A stretch of 64,000 nucleotides of DNA from an uncultured Bacteroidales bacterium (GCA_902801325.1 CADCHQ010000006.1:1-64000); one strand, 5' to 3'. Numbered from the stretch's first letter, positions 53,487 through 61,311 are shown. Notes: a model not told the origin generated them from the sequence alone. Numbers and translations: made by a program.

Positions 53487-54902
53487 ATGAACATTATAAA
53501 CAAGTTGCGAAAGAATATGTGCCTCTCCCTCGGGCGACTGGGGTCTTTAGAGAAGCCAGTGAATGTGGCTTCGGCCCCACAAAGGGGAGCGAGTTCCCAC
53601 TTGCGACGGGGGGGAGGATTGGGAGTGGGGCCGATCATTGATGCTGCACATCAAGCCTGCTCACGCTTATTCCCAATCTTTTTAATTCTTAATTCTTCAT
53701 TCTTAATTCTTAACCCGGTCTCGGCTCGCGCCGATGTCTGGGATATTGTTTGCTCCGACTCCCTTCGCATCGACACCACGCGCACAGGGCAACTGCATGC
53801 TCAGGTCAACTCCCTCGCCTTCTTCCACAACAACGAATACAGCAGCGACCTCGCCAAAGGCTACACCCTGCCTGGCGCGTGGCTTCAGCCGAAACTCATC
53901 TATACGCCACATCCACAAATCCAGCTCGAGGCAGGAGCCCATCTCCTCCTCTTCAATGGCGCCAATCGCTATCCCAACTATGCCTTCCACGATGTGGCCC
54001 GGTGGAAGGGACACCAATATCAGCGTGGCATTCACGTTCTCCCCTGGTTCCGCGCACAAGCCGACTTCCGCAACCTCACCCTCGTCCTCGGCAACATCTA
54101 CGGCGCACAGAACCACCAACTCATTCTCCCGCTTTACAATCCCGAACAGAATCTCTCCACCGATCCTGAAATGGGATTCCAACTCCTGTGGGAACGTCCC
54201 CGTCTGCACTTCGACGTGTGGATAAACTGGCAGAGCTACATCTTCAACCTCGACACCCATCAGGAGGCCTTTACCGTAGGACTCAACAGCACCATCCGCT
54301 GGAATCGTCCCGACACGCAGAAACGCCTTCGCTGGGAGACGCCCATCCAAGTCCTCATCCAGCATCGAGGCGGAGAACTCGACACCACCAACGTCGGCGT
54401 CCAGACCGTTGCCAACATTGCCCTCGGCGCACGAGCCACCTACCGCCCTCATCACTCCATCACTCCATCACCTCATCACTCCATCACTTCTCCGCTCAGC
54501 GCAATTAGCGCTGAAGCGAATCTCCTCCTCTCCTATCAGCAGCACGGCACCCTGTGGCCCTTCGACACTGGACTCGCGCTCCACACGGCCCTCTCAGCCA
54601 CACTTTGGGAACGCCTAACCGCCCAAGTCGGCTACGTCGCCATTCCTCGCCGTTACGCCAATCTCTACGGCCAACCCTACTTTAGCACACTCTCCATCCG
54701 CTACCACAACCTCACCTTCCGCGGTATGCACACGGCCTACGCCACCGTCGACTATTCCCATTGCTTCACTCCCGCCTACCGCCTCGGTGCTCAGTTCACG
54801 CTGTATAGTGCCCACAGTCACGACCTCCACACGCTCCCCATCTCCTTCGGCATCTACCTCCGCCTGTGCCCCGACTTCCGACTTTGGAAGAAGAAGGAAT
54901 AG
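53487..54902 (+). CDS. Secreted, probably outer-membrane beta-barrel protein; leader made of repeats
   Basis: 471 aa. The first 85 residues are largely repeat DNA: a GC-rich block (53521-53635), then IFLILNSSFLILNPVSARAD, where the hydrophobic core is encoded by ATTCTTAATTC words. That core could still act as a signal peptide. From about residue 85 the pattern is alternating and aromatic-rich (NEYSSDLAKGYTLPGAWLQP, ending FGIYLRLCPDFRLWKKKE), typical of a beta barrel. RPHHSITPSPHHSITSP near residue 320 is another repeat insert (54445-54490). Family not recognised. The true start may lie later. Confidence 0.65.
   Translation: MNIINKLRKNMCLSLGRLGSLEKPVNVASAPQRGASSHLRRGGGLGVGPIIDAAHQACSRLFPIFLILNSSFLILNPVSARADVWDIVCSDSLRIDTTRTGQLHAQVNSLAFFHNNEYSSDLAKGYTLPGAWLQPKLIYTPHPQIQLEAGAHLLLFNGANRYPNYAFHDVARWKGHQYQRGIHVLPWFRAQADFRNLTLVLGNIYGAQNHQLILPLYNPEQNLSTDPEMGFQLLWERPRLHFDVWINWQSYIFNLDTHQEAFTVGLNSTIRWNRPDTQKRLRWETPIQVLIQHRGGELDTTNVGVQTVANIALGARATYRPHHSITPSPHHSITSPLSAISAEANLLLSYQQHGTLWPFDTGLALHTALSATLWERLTAQVGYVAIPRRYANLYGQPYFSTLSIRYHNLTFRGMHTAYATVDYSHCFTPAYRLGAQFTLYSAHSHDLHTLPISFGIYLRLCPDFRLWKKKE
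53519..53715. repeat. GC-rich and AATTC-type repeats forming a protein leader
   Basis: GC-rich words (CTCTCCCTCGGGCGACTGGG, GGCCCCACAAAGGGGAGCGA, GGGGGGGAGGATTGGGAG) followed by TTAATTCTTAATTCTTCATT and a second TTCTTAATTCTTAA (53678-53713). All are inside the reading frame of the 53487 gene. Confidence 0.8.
54445..54490. repeat. CATCACTC microsatellite inside coding sequence
   Basis: Four to five imperfect copies of CATCACTC/CATCACC. They encode a His-Ser-Ile-Thr run in the beta-barrel protein. Confidence 0.75.
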
Positions 54903-55061
54903 CCTCCGATTGCAAGTCAAGAACGAAAAACAACGAAGCGGCCCACACGATAGTGAGTCGCTTCGATTAATGGACTCACCCCCGCCCCCCTCTCTTTGTT
55001 AGCAAGGGGAGGAATAAAAAAGCCCTCTTCCTATGGGGGAGAGGGTTTGGGAGAGAGGCTG
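54903..55061. other. Gap after the beta-barrel gene
   Basis: A possible weak stem-loop (CGAAGCG at 54934-54940 with CGCTTCG at 54959-54965) may end the upstream gene. AATGGACTCACCCCC (54969) and GC-rich units up to 55060 follow. The same AATGGACTCACCCCC occurs again at 55133. Confidence 0.5.
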
Positions 55062-55142
55062 TTAGATGATTCCTAACGCAACAGCAGCATTAGCCGCTGA
55101 AGCGCCGCCAAAGGCGGCAAGCAATGCGGTCAATGGACTCAC
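55062..55142 (-). CDS. Possible 26-residue hydrophobic peptide
   Basis: From a GTG at 55142 the minus strand reads MSPLTALLAAFGGASAANAA and then VALGII before a stop at 55062. It resembles the membrane part of the neighbouring smalltalk peptide (LLTALIAALT), so it may be a decayed copy. Start and expression are unsupported. Confidence 0.25.
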   Translation of the reverse strand: MSPLTALLAAFGGASAANAAVALGII

Positions 55143-55172
55143 CCCCAGCCCCTCTCTTAAAGCGAGGGGAGT
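55131..55172. repeat. GC-rich element between the small peptides
   Basis: CCCCTCTCTTAAAGCGAGGGG, a near palindrome centred on TTAA, three bases from the stop of the smalltalk gene. Confidence 0.75.
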
Positions 55173-55175
55173 AAG

Positions 55176-55283
55176 TTAGCTGCAGCATGCAGAGACTCCT
55201 GCGGCGGTGGTCAAGGCCGCGATAAGGGCCGTTAATAGTTTCCAAAGGAACTTGAAGAGTTCCCGCTTACGTTCTTGTTTCAT
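55176..55283 (-). CDS. Smalltalk-type small protein
   Basis: 35 aa, beginning MKQERKRELFKFLWKLLTAL and ending GVSACCS: a short basic N-terminus, one hydrophobic helix and a terminal Ser/Cys cluster. This matches the Bacteroidales small-peptide family annotated as smalltalk protein, which often lies beside HU-like, DUF4248 and amidase genes. The function is unknown. The HU-like gene upstream on the same strand agrees with that context. Confidence 0.75.
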   Translation of the reverse strand: MKQERKRELFKFLWKLLTALIAALTTAAGVSACCS

Positions 55284-55517
55284 ACGAGTAAAATTTTTGA
55301 TTAAAATCTTAGGAGTTAAAAGGGAGTTAAAGGGGAGTTATTCTCACTTCGTTCGAGGGTGTTAAAGTGACGATACATTTGACATTGAGACTGTGTCTTT
55401 AGACATCCCATCGGAAATCGGTTTTATTTGTTTTTCTTTGTTGTTTAGTTATTTAGTGGCGTGAGCCCTCCCCATTCTGCCCCCCTCCTTAACAGGGAGG
55501 GGCAGGGGGAGAGTCTG
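55284..55517. repeat. GGAGTT repeat and GC-rich element upstream of smalltalk
   Basis: 55311-55359 has AGGAGTTAAAAGGGAGTT and GGAGTTATTCTCACTTCGTT followed by CGAGG; a relative is found inverted at 62268-62356. A GC-rich unit (CCCCCTCCTTAACAGGGAGG) at 55463-55517 lies at the end of the HU-like gene. No gene is seen. Confidence 0.65.
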
Positions 55518-55934
55518 TTAGGGCGTGACGTCTCCAGCGTCACCACTGCCACTGCCACCGGAGTTTCCACCACTGGGCGTAATGTCCTGCGTGGTTTCAC
55601 CAGCGGCCACGCGGGCCTTTTCTTCCTTCTTCGCCTGCATCTGAGCGGCACGAGAACCGACGTACTCGAACTCGGTGTTCGTGTTCAGCTGGTGGATCAT
55701 CTCTGCGTCGGGGTTGAAGGTCACACGCACGCCCGTGATGTTGGCAGCAGAGAACTCCTCGTCCATGTCAGCACCCGAGCAACGGAGGCTGATGCCGAAC
55801 TTGCCCAGGCCGTCGAGGTTTACACCGTAACCGCCCTGCAGACACTCCACGATGCACTCCACTGCGTCCTGCAGCACACCGTAGATGGTGCCCTTGGAGA
55901 ACGAGCTGCCGTGCTCCTTGATGCGATTTGCCAT
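55518..55934 (-). CDS. HU-like DNA-binding family protein
   Basis: 138 aa. IYGVLQDAVECIVECLQGGY, VNLDGLGKFGISLRCSGADM and ITGVRVTFNPDAE follow the Bacteroidales HU/IHF-like family pattern: helices, then a beta arm and a G-x-V-F-P-like strand. The tail (about 110-138) is Gly/Ser-rich and probably disordered. Compared with relatives, the first about 25 residues (a beta strand) appear to be missing. An in-frame TAA lies five codons upstream of the ATG, so the frame cannot extend there. A repeat insertion lies directly in its 5' region. Confidence 0.7.
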   Translation of the reverse strand: MANRIKEHGSSFSKGTIYGVLQDAVECIVECLQGGYGVNLDGLGKFGISLRCSGADMDEEFSAANITGVRVTFNPDAEMIHQLNTNTEFEYVGSRAAQMQAKKEEKARVAAGETTQDITPSGGNSGGSGSGDAGDVTP

Positions 55935-56077
55935 TTTCTTTGATGATTATAAGCCCCCTTCCATCTTCCCCCTCAAGGGGAAGGGTAAGCTTGGTTAATG
56001 TCTTTTTTCTTCACCTCTCTTGGGGGTTCCCTCTCTTGAGGAGAGGGTTAGGGAGAGGCTGCTTTCTTTGATGATTA
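55935..56077. repeat. GC-rich element insertion flanked by a 15-bp direct repeat
   Basis: TTTCTTTGATGATTA occurs at 55935-55949 and 56063-56077. Between them are GC-rich units (CCCCTCAAGGGGAAGGG, CCCTCTCTTGAGGAGAGGG). The arrangement looks like an insertion with target-site duplication in the upstream region of the HU-like gene. Confidence 0.75.
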
Positions 56078-56947
56078 ATAGGTTTAACAATAATTTTAGT
56101 TGTGTGAGGTAAGAGGGGGCAAGGGGCAAGAGAATACGTTTGCCGGCGGTGTATCTCTCAACTGGTCGTTGCAAATTGAACGCTCATTCGGCGCGCCTCG
56201 AACAATTGTTCGCCTTGCATTGAACCTAATCTCGCCAGATCTCTTACACTATGACAAGTGTTGTGCAAACCGAGAGCAATCGAGCTCGTTTGAATTGCCG
56301 AGGTGCAGCCAACACTCGAGGTGAGATTTCGAGCGAAGCTCCAGCAGAGAAAGGGCCCATTTCTATGCTTAAAGACCTCGTCTTATCTCACCTCAAAGTT
56401 AGTAATAATTTGTGAGATATGCAAATTTTTGGGGCTTGCGGGGGCTCGCGGACGAAAGATTTTTGAAATTATATTTGTAATTACTTGTATTACAGGTTGT
56501 TAGATGCCATTTGCAGACTTGGGGCATATAAAAATACTACATACTACATTACTACAATACTACAATAAGCTTTTTTACATGTGCACGAAGAGAGAGTATA
56601 GTATATAATGATTATTGATTATAAATATTTGGTATTATATTATGATATAGTACTATATTATTATTTTTATTATATATTATAATTTATTATGATTTCACTT
56701 GTTTTGCACTATCTTTGTTGGCGAAATATCCGAAAATATGTCATTTGCTTGCTTTCGCGGTCGCTTTTCGTATATCTGACTGAGAAAAAAATTTTACTGC
56801 TAATCGACTCTGGTGCAGAGCGTTGCCTATTCTTGTCAATTTCTGTCAATTTATTTAACATTTTTAATTTGGAACATAATTCCACATTTCCGAACTTTGC
56901 ATGCAAGATTTTGTGTTATTCGGTATTTTATTAATAAAACTACAATA
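56078..56947. other. 870-bp gap without a recognisable gene
   Basis: 56078-56420 is of mixed composition with short open frames that look random. 56525-56570 has repeated TACTACA words. 56600-56695 is almost pure A+T. TATCTTTG at 56710-56717 is a plus-strand -7 motif about 230 bases before the next gene. I see no tRNA or conserved RNA. Confidence 0.55.
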
Positions 56948-57491
56948 ATGAAAAAATACATCTTTATCCTGCTGGCAGTTGTTATGCTTTTTTTTTTCAT
57001 CATGTATTGTTAAGAATAAGGGGAGTAAAGTTGTAGAAGATGAAACGATTGTATACGAACGAGACTCCGCAATAGTAGTTGCATGCAGAATGATGTCTAA
57101 CGATAGTACGGAAGAAGCCTTATTCATACTAGACTCTCTTGGAGTTACCTACCCCAACTATCCCCTAATTCCTTTTCTTCATGGCTTTGCCTACCAAATA
57201 TCTGGAGATAGTTGCAAGGCTTCGCCACAATACTGGAAATCCATTCAGATGTATGATTCCATGATGGCAGTACGCCCCAAGACTTCTACAGCCATCAATC
57301 GTGCGTATTGTTTCTTGTTTATGAATGGAGAAGAAGTGTTCCGTCAATGCTTAGATTCAATTAAACAAACATCTTATTTTAAAGAGGATAGTGTTTCACT
57401 CGAATTATTCTATGAGTTGGAAAGAGACAGTCTTTTTAAGAGTATGTTAGAAGAATTTAAACACAACGCCCTAAGCAGAAGAACAGAATAA
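56948..57491 (+). pseudogene. Lipoprotein gene with frameshift at a 10-T run
   Basis: The ATG at 56948 opens MKKYIFILLAVVML, which in the same frame runs FFFIMYC and stops at 57013. One base fewer in the T run 56988-56997 would instead give FFSSCIVKNKGSKVVEDE, a normal lipobox, and join the long frame to 57491 (EALFILDSLGVTYPNYPLIP, NGEEVFRQCLDSIKQT, ELERDSLFKSMLEEF). The body is helical and TPR-like; no family recognised. It may be phase-variable, a true pseudogene or a sequencing error. The first 31 bases are identical to those of the gene at 59490. Confidence 0.7.
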
Positions 57492-57517
57492 AAAGTTATA
57501 TTTAAAACCATAAAACT

Positions 57518-57916
57518 ATGAATTATTTAAAAAGAATTTTGGTTGTATTGCCAATAAGCATGTGCTTGAACATTTCAACACCACTCATGGCTCAGGACTC
57601 CACCTTTGTTATGCCAGACCAAATTGCCGTTTTCAATCCTGGTAACCAAAGTATGTATGAATACATGCAGACGCACATCAAATACCCGAAGAAGGCTAAG
57701 AAGGAGAAGTTGGAAGGAAAGGTCCTCGTCGGCTTCACCGTTACGAAAGAGGGGACATTGACTGATATTAACATCAAAAACTCCTCCGACCCCATCTTTA
57801 ACGAATCGGCGATAGACCTCGTCAAGTCCATGAAGAAATGGCAACCTGCAATGAAGGACGGTCAGCCCATTGACTTCAAGATGGCTCTACCTATTAACTT
57901 CCGACTTAAGAAGTAA
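57518..57916 (+). CDS. Secreted TonB C-terminal domain protein
   Basis: 132 aa: signal peptide (LVVLPISMCLNISTPLMA), then a lone TonB-C fold (EYMQTHIKYPKKAKKEKLEG, KVLVGFTVTKEGTLTDI, IDLVKSMKKWQPA). It lacks the membrane anchor and proline-rich linker of a real TonB, so it probably does not energise transport; such proteins are common in Bacteroidetes. A copy of a BspA gene tail directly follows its stop. Confidence 0.82.
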   Translation: MNYLKRILVVLPISMCLNISTPLMAQDSTFVMPDQIAVFNPGNQSMYEYMQTHIKYPKKAKKEKLEGKVLVGFTVTKEGTLTDINIKNSSDPIFNESAIDLVKSMKKWQPAMKDGQPIDFKMALPINFRLKK

Positions 57917-57918
57917 GG

Positions 57919-57977
57919 CCCAAGCGAGGGTTGTATATTCAGGGAAACAAAAAGATAATAAAGCAATAACGTGATGA
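57919..57977. repeat. Left copy of a 59-bp direct repeat (gene-tail remnant)
   Basis: Differs at two positions from 59435-59493. In the right copy this sequence encodes the C-terminal tail (PKRGLYIQGNKKIIKQ), its stop and the next start. Here it follows the TonB-C stop and is out of any gene, so it is a leftover of a tail. Confidence 0.85.
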
Positions 57978-59485
57978 TGAACATGAAGCGATTTTCTATA
58001 CTTTTCTTCTCTCTCTTTGCACTGGGAGTCACGATGGCTTTGGCTTATGAAGCCGAGATAGATGGTATTTATTACGATTTCTCAGGGACTGAGGCCACAG
58101 TAACTTATGGAAACCCTTTGTATTCTGACAATGTTGTCATTCCAGAGTCTGTGACATATAATGGTATCACCTACACTGTGACATCGATTGGCAATGAGGC
58201 GTTTGCCCACTGCCGTGGTCTGAAATCTGTCACCATTCCCAATAGTGTTACAAATATAGGTGTTGAAGCTTTCATGTGGTGCAATAGCCTGACATTTGTA
58301 ACTATACCCAACAGCGTGACAACCATCGGAGAAGAAGCATTCCTTGGGTGCGGTTTAACTTCCATCTCCATTCCCAATGGTGTAACAAATATAGAAGCAA
58401 GAACCTTTGAGGTATGTTATAACCTAACAACCATCGCTCTGGGCGATAGCCTGACAACCATCGGCAACAGCGCGTTCATTGGGTGTGCTGGGCTAACTTC
58501 CATAACAATACCTAATAGTGTAATAACCATCGGGGAGTATGCGTTCTCTGGCTGTACGAGCCTAGCCACTGTAACCATAGGAGACAAAGTTGCAAGTATA
58601 GGTGAGGAAGCCTTCCATGGGTGTAGCGCTCTGGATTCCATTACTATCCCTGGGAGTGTGAAAACAATTGGAAAAAATTCCTTCTGGGAATGCACGGGCC
58701 TAACCTCTGTAACTATAGACGACGGTGAAACAAACATCGGCGACCTCGCGTTCTTTCTTTGCACGAGCCTAACCTCTATAACTATAGGCGACGGCGAAAA
58801 AACCATAGGGGAATTCGCTTTCGAGTACTGCACAAACTTGACCTCCATAACCATCCCCAACAACGTGACTAAGATTGGTTGGGGGGCTTTTGAGGGTTGC
58901 TCGAACCTTGTCTCCGTCACCCTCCCAGAGAATATGACAACCATCGAAAATGATGTCTTCCGCGACTGCAGTAGTTTGCTTTCCATTGCCATACCCGAGA
59001 GTGTGACAACAATCGGAAGTGCTGTCTTCTATGGCTGCAGCAGCTTGTTAGACATCAACATTCCTAACGGCGTGACAAAAATTGACGATTATGCGTTCAT
59101 GGGTTGCAGTGGTCTGACCTCCATCACCATCCCTAATAGCGTGACCGAGATTGGCGATTATGCGTTCTATAAATGTTATGGCCTAACCTCGATATACTGT
59201 CTGGCAAAGACACCACCTTCTATCAAAGGCACAACATTCAAGGAAGTCGATAAATCATTTACAGATTTGTATGTTCCTGCGGGCACTATAGATAATTATA
59301 AGGAAACGGAGGGATGGAAAGCCTTTGAAAATATTATGGAGCTAGAAGCCGACGGAATTGAGTCAATTCACAATTCACAATGCACAATTGACAATGATGC
59401 TCTCTTCGATCTCAGTGGCCGCCGAGTTGTCAATCCCAAGCGAGGGCTGTATATTCAGGGAAACAAAAAGATAATAAAACAATAA
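57974..59485 (+). CDS. BspA-type leucine-rich-repeat surface protein
   Basis: About 503 aa from ATG 57974 (GTG 57971, ATG 57977 and ATG 57983 also possible; the last gives the tightest signal peptide, KRFSILFFSLFALGVTMALA). Fourteen or so LRR_5 repeats of about 23 residues (LTSITIPNSVTEIGDYAFYK) fill residues 45-415. A linker made of AATTCACAATGCACAATTGA words follows, then the tail LFDLSGRRVV and RGLYIQGNKKII. BspA proteins are surface adhesins in oral and gut Bacteroidetes. Flanked by the 59-bp direct repeats. Confidence 0.85.
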   Translation: MMNMKRFSILFFSLFALGVTMALAYEAEIDGIYYDFSGTEATVTYGNPLYSDNVVIPESVTYNGITYTVTSIGNEAFAHCRGLKSVTIPNSVTNIGVEAFMWCNSLTFVTIPNSVTTIGEEAFLGCGLTSISIPNGVTNIEARTFEVCYNLTTIALGDSLTTIGNSAFIGCAGLTSITIPNSVITIGEYAFSGCTSLATVTIGDKVASIGEEAFHGCSALDSITIPGSVKTIGKNSFWECTGLTSVTIDDGETNIGDLAFFLCTSLTSITIGDGEKTIGEFAFEYCTNLTSITIPNNVTKIGWGAFEGCSNLVSVTLPENMTTIENDVFRDCSSLLSIAIPESVTTIGSAVFYGCSSLLDINIPNGVTKIDDYAFMGCSGLTSITIPNSVTEIGDYAFYKCYGLTSIYCLAKTPPSIKGTTFKEVDKSFTDLYVPAGTIDNYKETEGWKAFENIMELEADGIESIHNSQCTIDNDALFDLSGRRVVNPKRGLYIQGNKKIIKQ

Positions 59486-59493
59486 CGTGATGA
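59435..59493. repeat. Right copy of the 59-bp direct repeat
   Basis: Covers the last 17 codons of the BspA gene, its stop and the start of the next gene; 57 of 59 bases match 57919-57977. Confidence 0.85.
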
Positions 59494-60020
59494 AAAAATA
59501 CATCTTTATCCTGCTGGCAGCTATGGCATTCGTAGCTTGCAGCGAAGACGAAGAAAATGAATTGATTGGTCCTGTGGCTGAGATTCCGGCTGACGAGGTG
59601 CCCGATAATATAAAAACGTACTTTGGAAATTACATTGACGGAGACTATGAGGCACGGCACAAGGTTGGATTGGATCTCGAGGAGAACACCTGCTATTTCA
59701 TTAATAGTATGGACGAATTCTCCAGACTACAGGAAGACATGCATTTCTATCCCGAGATCAACTTCATGAAATACACGCTGATTATGGGGAGCTTCCGTCT
59801 CCACAACCTGCAATATCACTTTGAAAAGCTCGAAATGACGGAGTATGAGGATCATTATCTGCTAAACGTATATTTCAGCAGTCCTGAGAATGCGCCCTAC
59901 CCCACAGCCGTCAAGACTTTCCCATACTGGGGACTTTATCCAAGACTCCAGCAAAAGGCCATAAAGGCTACTCCTCTTTTAATGGACGGGACGGTGCTGA
60001 GCGTTGTCGAATCGGAATAA
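59490..60020 (+). CDS. Lipoprotein of unknown function
   Basis: 176 aa from the ATG at 59490 (GTG at 59487 possible). Lipobox FVAC (C17), followed by an acidic stretch SEDEENE, typical of surface-exported Bacteroidetes lipoproteins. Body: YFINSMDEFSRLQEDMHFYP, KYTLIMGSFRLHNLQYHFEK. No family recognised. Its first 31 bases match the leader of the frameshifted gene at 56948. Confidence 0.7.
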   Translation: MKKYIFILLAAMAFVACSEDEENELIGPVAEIPADEVPDNIKTYFGNYIDGDYEARHKVGLDLEENTCYFINSMDEFSRLQEDMHFYPEINFMKYTLIMGSFRLHNLQYHFEKLEMTEYEDHYLLNVYFSSPENAPYPTAVKTFPYWGLYPRLQQKAIKATPLLMDGTVLSVVESE

Positions 60021-60041
60021 TTGACTCTATATAATTCAAGT

Positions 60042-60527
60042 ATGAAAAAAACGTTAGCAACAATTCTACTTTTGAGCACGGTGTTCGTGGTATCGTGCAA
60101 GGACGATGAACCGGAAGCTGCTCCCGAACACGGTACACCCAGCATCCGCTATCAGGTGACGGGCTCTGTGACCGACGAGGCTGGCAACCCGCTGAAGGGC
60201 ATCGCCATGAGAGTGAAGGACGACTTCATGAATCCTGCGCTGAAAGACCCCTACGTGGAACTGTACAGTGTGGAGACCGATGAGAAGGGCGAATACGCCA
60301 CCGAATTCATCGACGACACGAGCATCCGCGACGGGCTGGTGCTGATAGCCGAGGACGTGGACGGCAAGGAGAATGGTGGTCTGTTCGCGCCCGACACCCT
60401 GCGCCTCATCGATCTGGAGAAGAAGAAGGTGGGCGAAGGCGACGACGAGTGGGACAGCGGCATCTGGGAGCTGAAGGGGGACGTGCGGCTGCGCCTAATG
60501 AGCGGCCTCCGGCCTAATGAACAATGA
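60042..60527 (+). CDS. Putative lipoprotein resembling the radical-SAM-associated class
   Basis: 161 aa from the ATG at 60042 (a TTG-type start at 60021 would precede it). Lipobox VVSC (C19), then KDDEPEAAPEHGTP, then a carboxypeptidase-regulatory-like beta-sandwich (YQVTGSVTDEAGNPLKGIAM, VETDEKGEYATEF). It resembles small Bacteroidetes lipoproteins that are encoded with a radical SAM gene, but no such gene is in the window. Tail VRLRLMSGLRPNEQ. Confidence 0.6.
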   Translation: MKKTLATILLLSTVFVVSCKDDEPEAAPEHGTPSIRYQVTGSVTDEAGNPLKGIAMRVKDDFMNPALKDPYVELYSVETDEKGEYATEFIDDTSIRDGLVLIAEDVDGKENGGLFAPDTLRLIDLEKKKVGEGDDEWDSGIWELKGDVRLRLMSGLRPNEQ

Positions 60528-60573
60528 ATAATGAATAAAGACTAGTCTTTCTTTTCACATTTTATTCATCATA

Positions 60574-60607
60574 GAAGCGACTCCGACGGGGTTGCTTCGA
60601 TTTTTTT
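60574..60607 (+). terminator. Intrinsic terminator
   Basis: GAAGCGACTCC pairs with GGGGTTGCTTC over a three-base loop (GAC), with two wobbles, followed by GATTTTTTT. It ends the lipoprotein gene and probably the cluster before it. Confidence 0.8.
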
Positions 60608-60774
60608 CCCGCTATTTGCTCGAGAAAACTATATATCCATATTTGACCTTACGGTCACATTAATTGTTATATATTCATAAAAATGCAAGCATTTTTTGTC
60701 TTTCTATCAATTAAATTTGTTTTTCCCCTCACTTATCCGTAATTTAGTAGCCGAAATATTAACATGAACGAGAT

Positions 60775-61311
60775 ATGAAGGACTTTAGCGAGTTGATAAG
60801 CGTGAGACGCAGTCACCGGAAGTTCACGGAAGAAGCCGTTAGCGAGGACGACCTGCGACTGATTGTCAGAGCGGGCCTGATAGCTCCCTCGAGCAAGGGA
60901 CTGCACGCTTGCGAGTTTGTGGTGGTGAAAGACGGCAAGACCATCGGTCAGCTCTCGCGCTGCAAGGCTCAGGGCGCCGACTTCGTGGTGGGTGCTCCCG
61001 TGGTGATTGCCGTAGTGGGACTGCCCGAGATTAGCGACGCCTGGATAGAAGACGGCAGCGTGGCTGCCACGATGATGCTGCTGCAGGCCGAGGACCTGGG
61101 ACTGGGTGCCTGCTGGGTGCAGGTGCGCGAGAGACTGGACGAGGAAGGCCGAAGTGCCGAGGACAACGTGAAACGTCTGTTGGGCATAGAAGCCGACAGG
61201 CGCGTGCTCTGCCTCATCGCCCTGGGTCACAAGGGCATGGAGCGCAAACCGCAGAACGAGGATCGGCTGCAGTGGGGGAAAGTAAAAAGACCCTCTCTAA
61301 CTCTCCCTTAA
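60775..61311 (+). CDS. Nitroreductase family protein, tail from a repeat
   Basis: 178 aa flavoprotein: LISVRRSHRKFTEEAVSEDD holds the FMN-binding start, GLIAPSSKGLHACEFVVV the second contact, and LGLGACWVQ the C-terminal motif. It probably reduces quinones or nitro compounds with NAD(P)H. The last residues (KRPSLTLP) and the TAA stop are encoded by the GC-rich element at 61289, whose TTAA centre supplies the stop. Confidence 0.85.
   Translation: MKDFSELISVRRSHRKFTEEAVSEDDLRLIVRAGLIAPSSKGLHACEFVVVKDGKTIGQLSRCKAQGADFVVGAPVVIAVVGLPEISDAWIEDGSVAATMMLLQAEDLGLGACWVQVRERLDEEGRSAEDNVKRLLGIEADRRVLCLIALGHKGMERKPQNEDRLQWGKVKRPSLTLP

Noticed and set aside
56100..56324. 74-codon open frame
   Set aside because: No signal peptide, hydrophobic pattern or family resemblance; composition looks random for a gap region.
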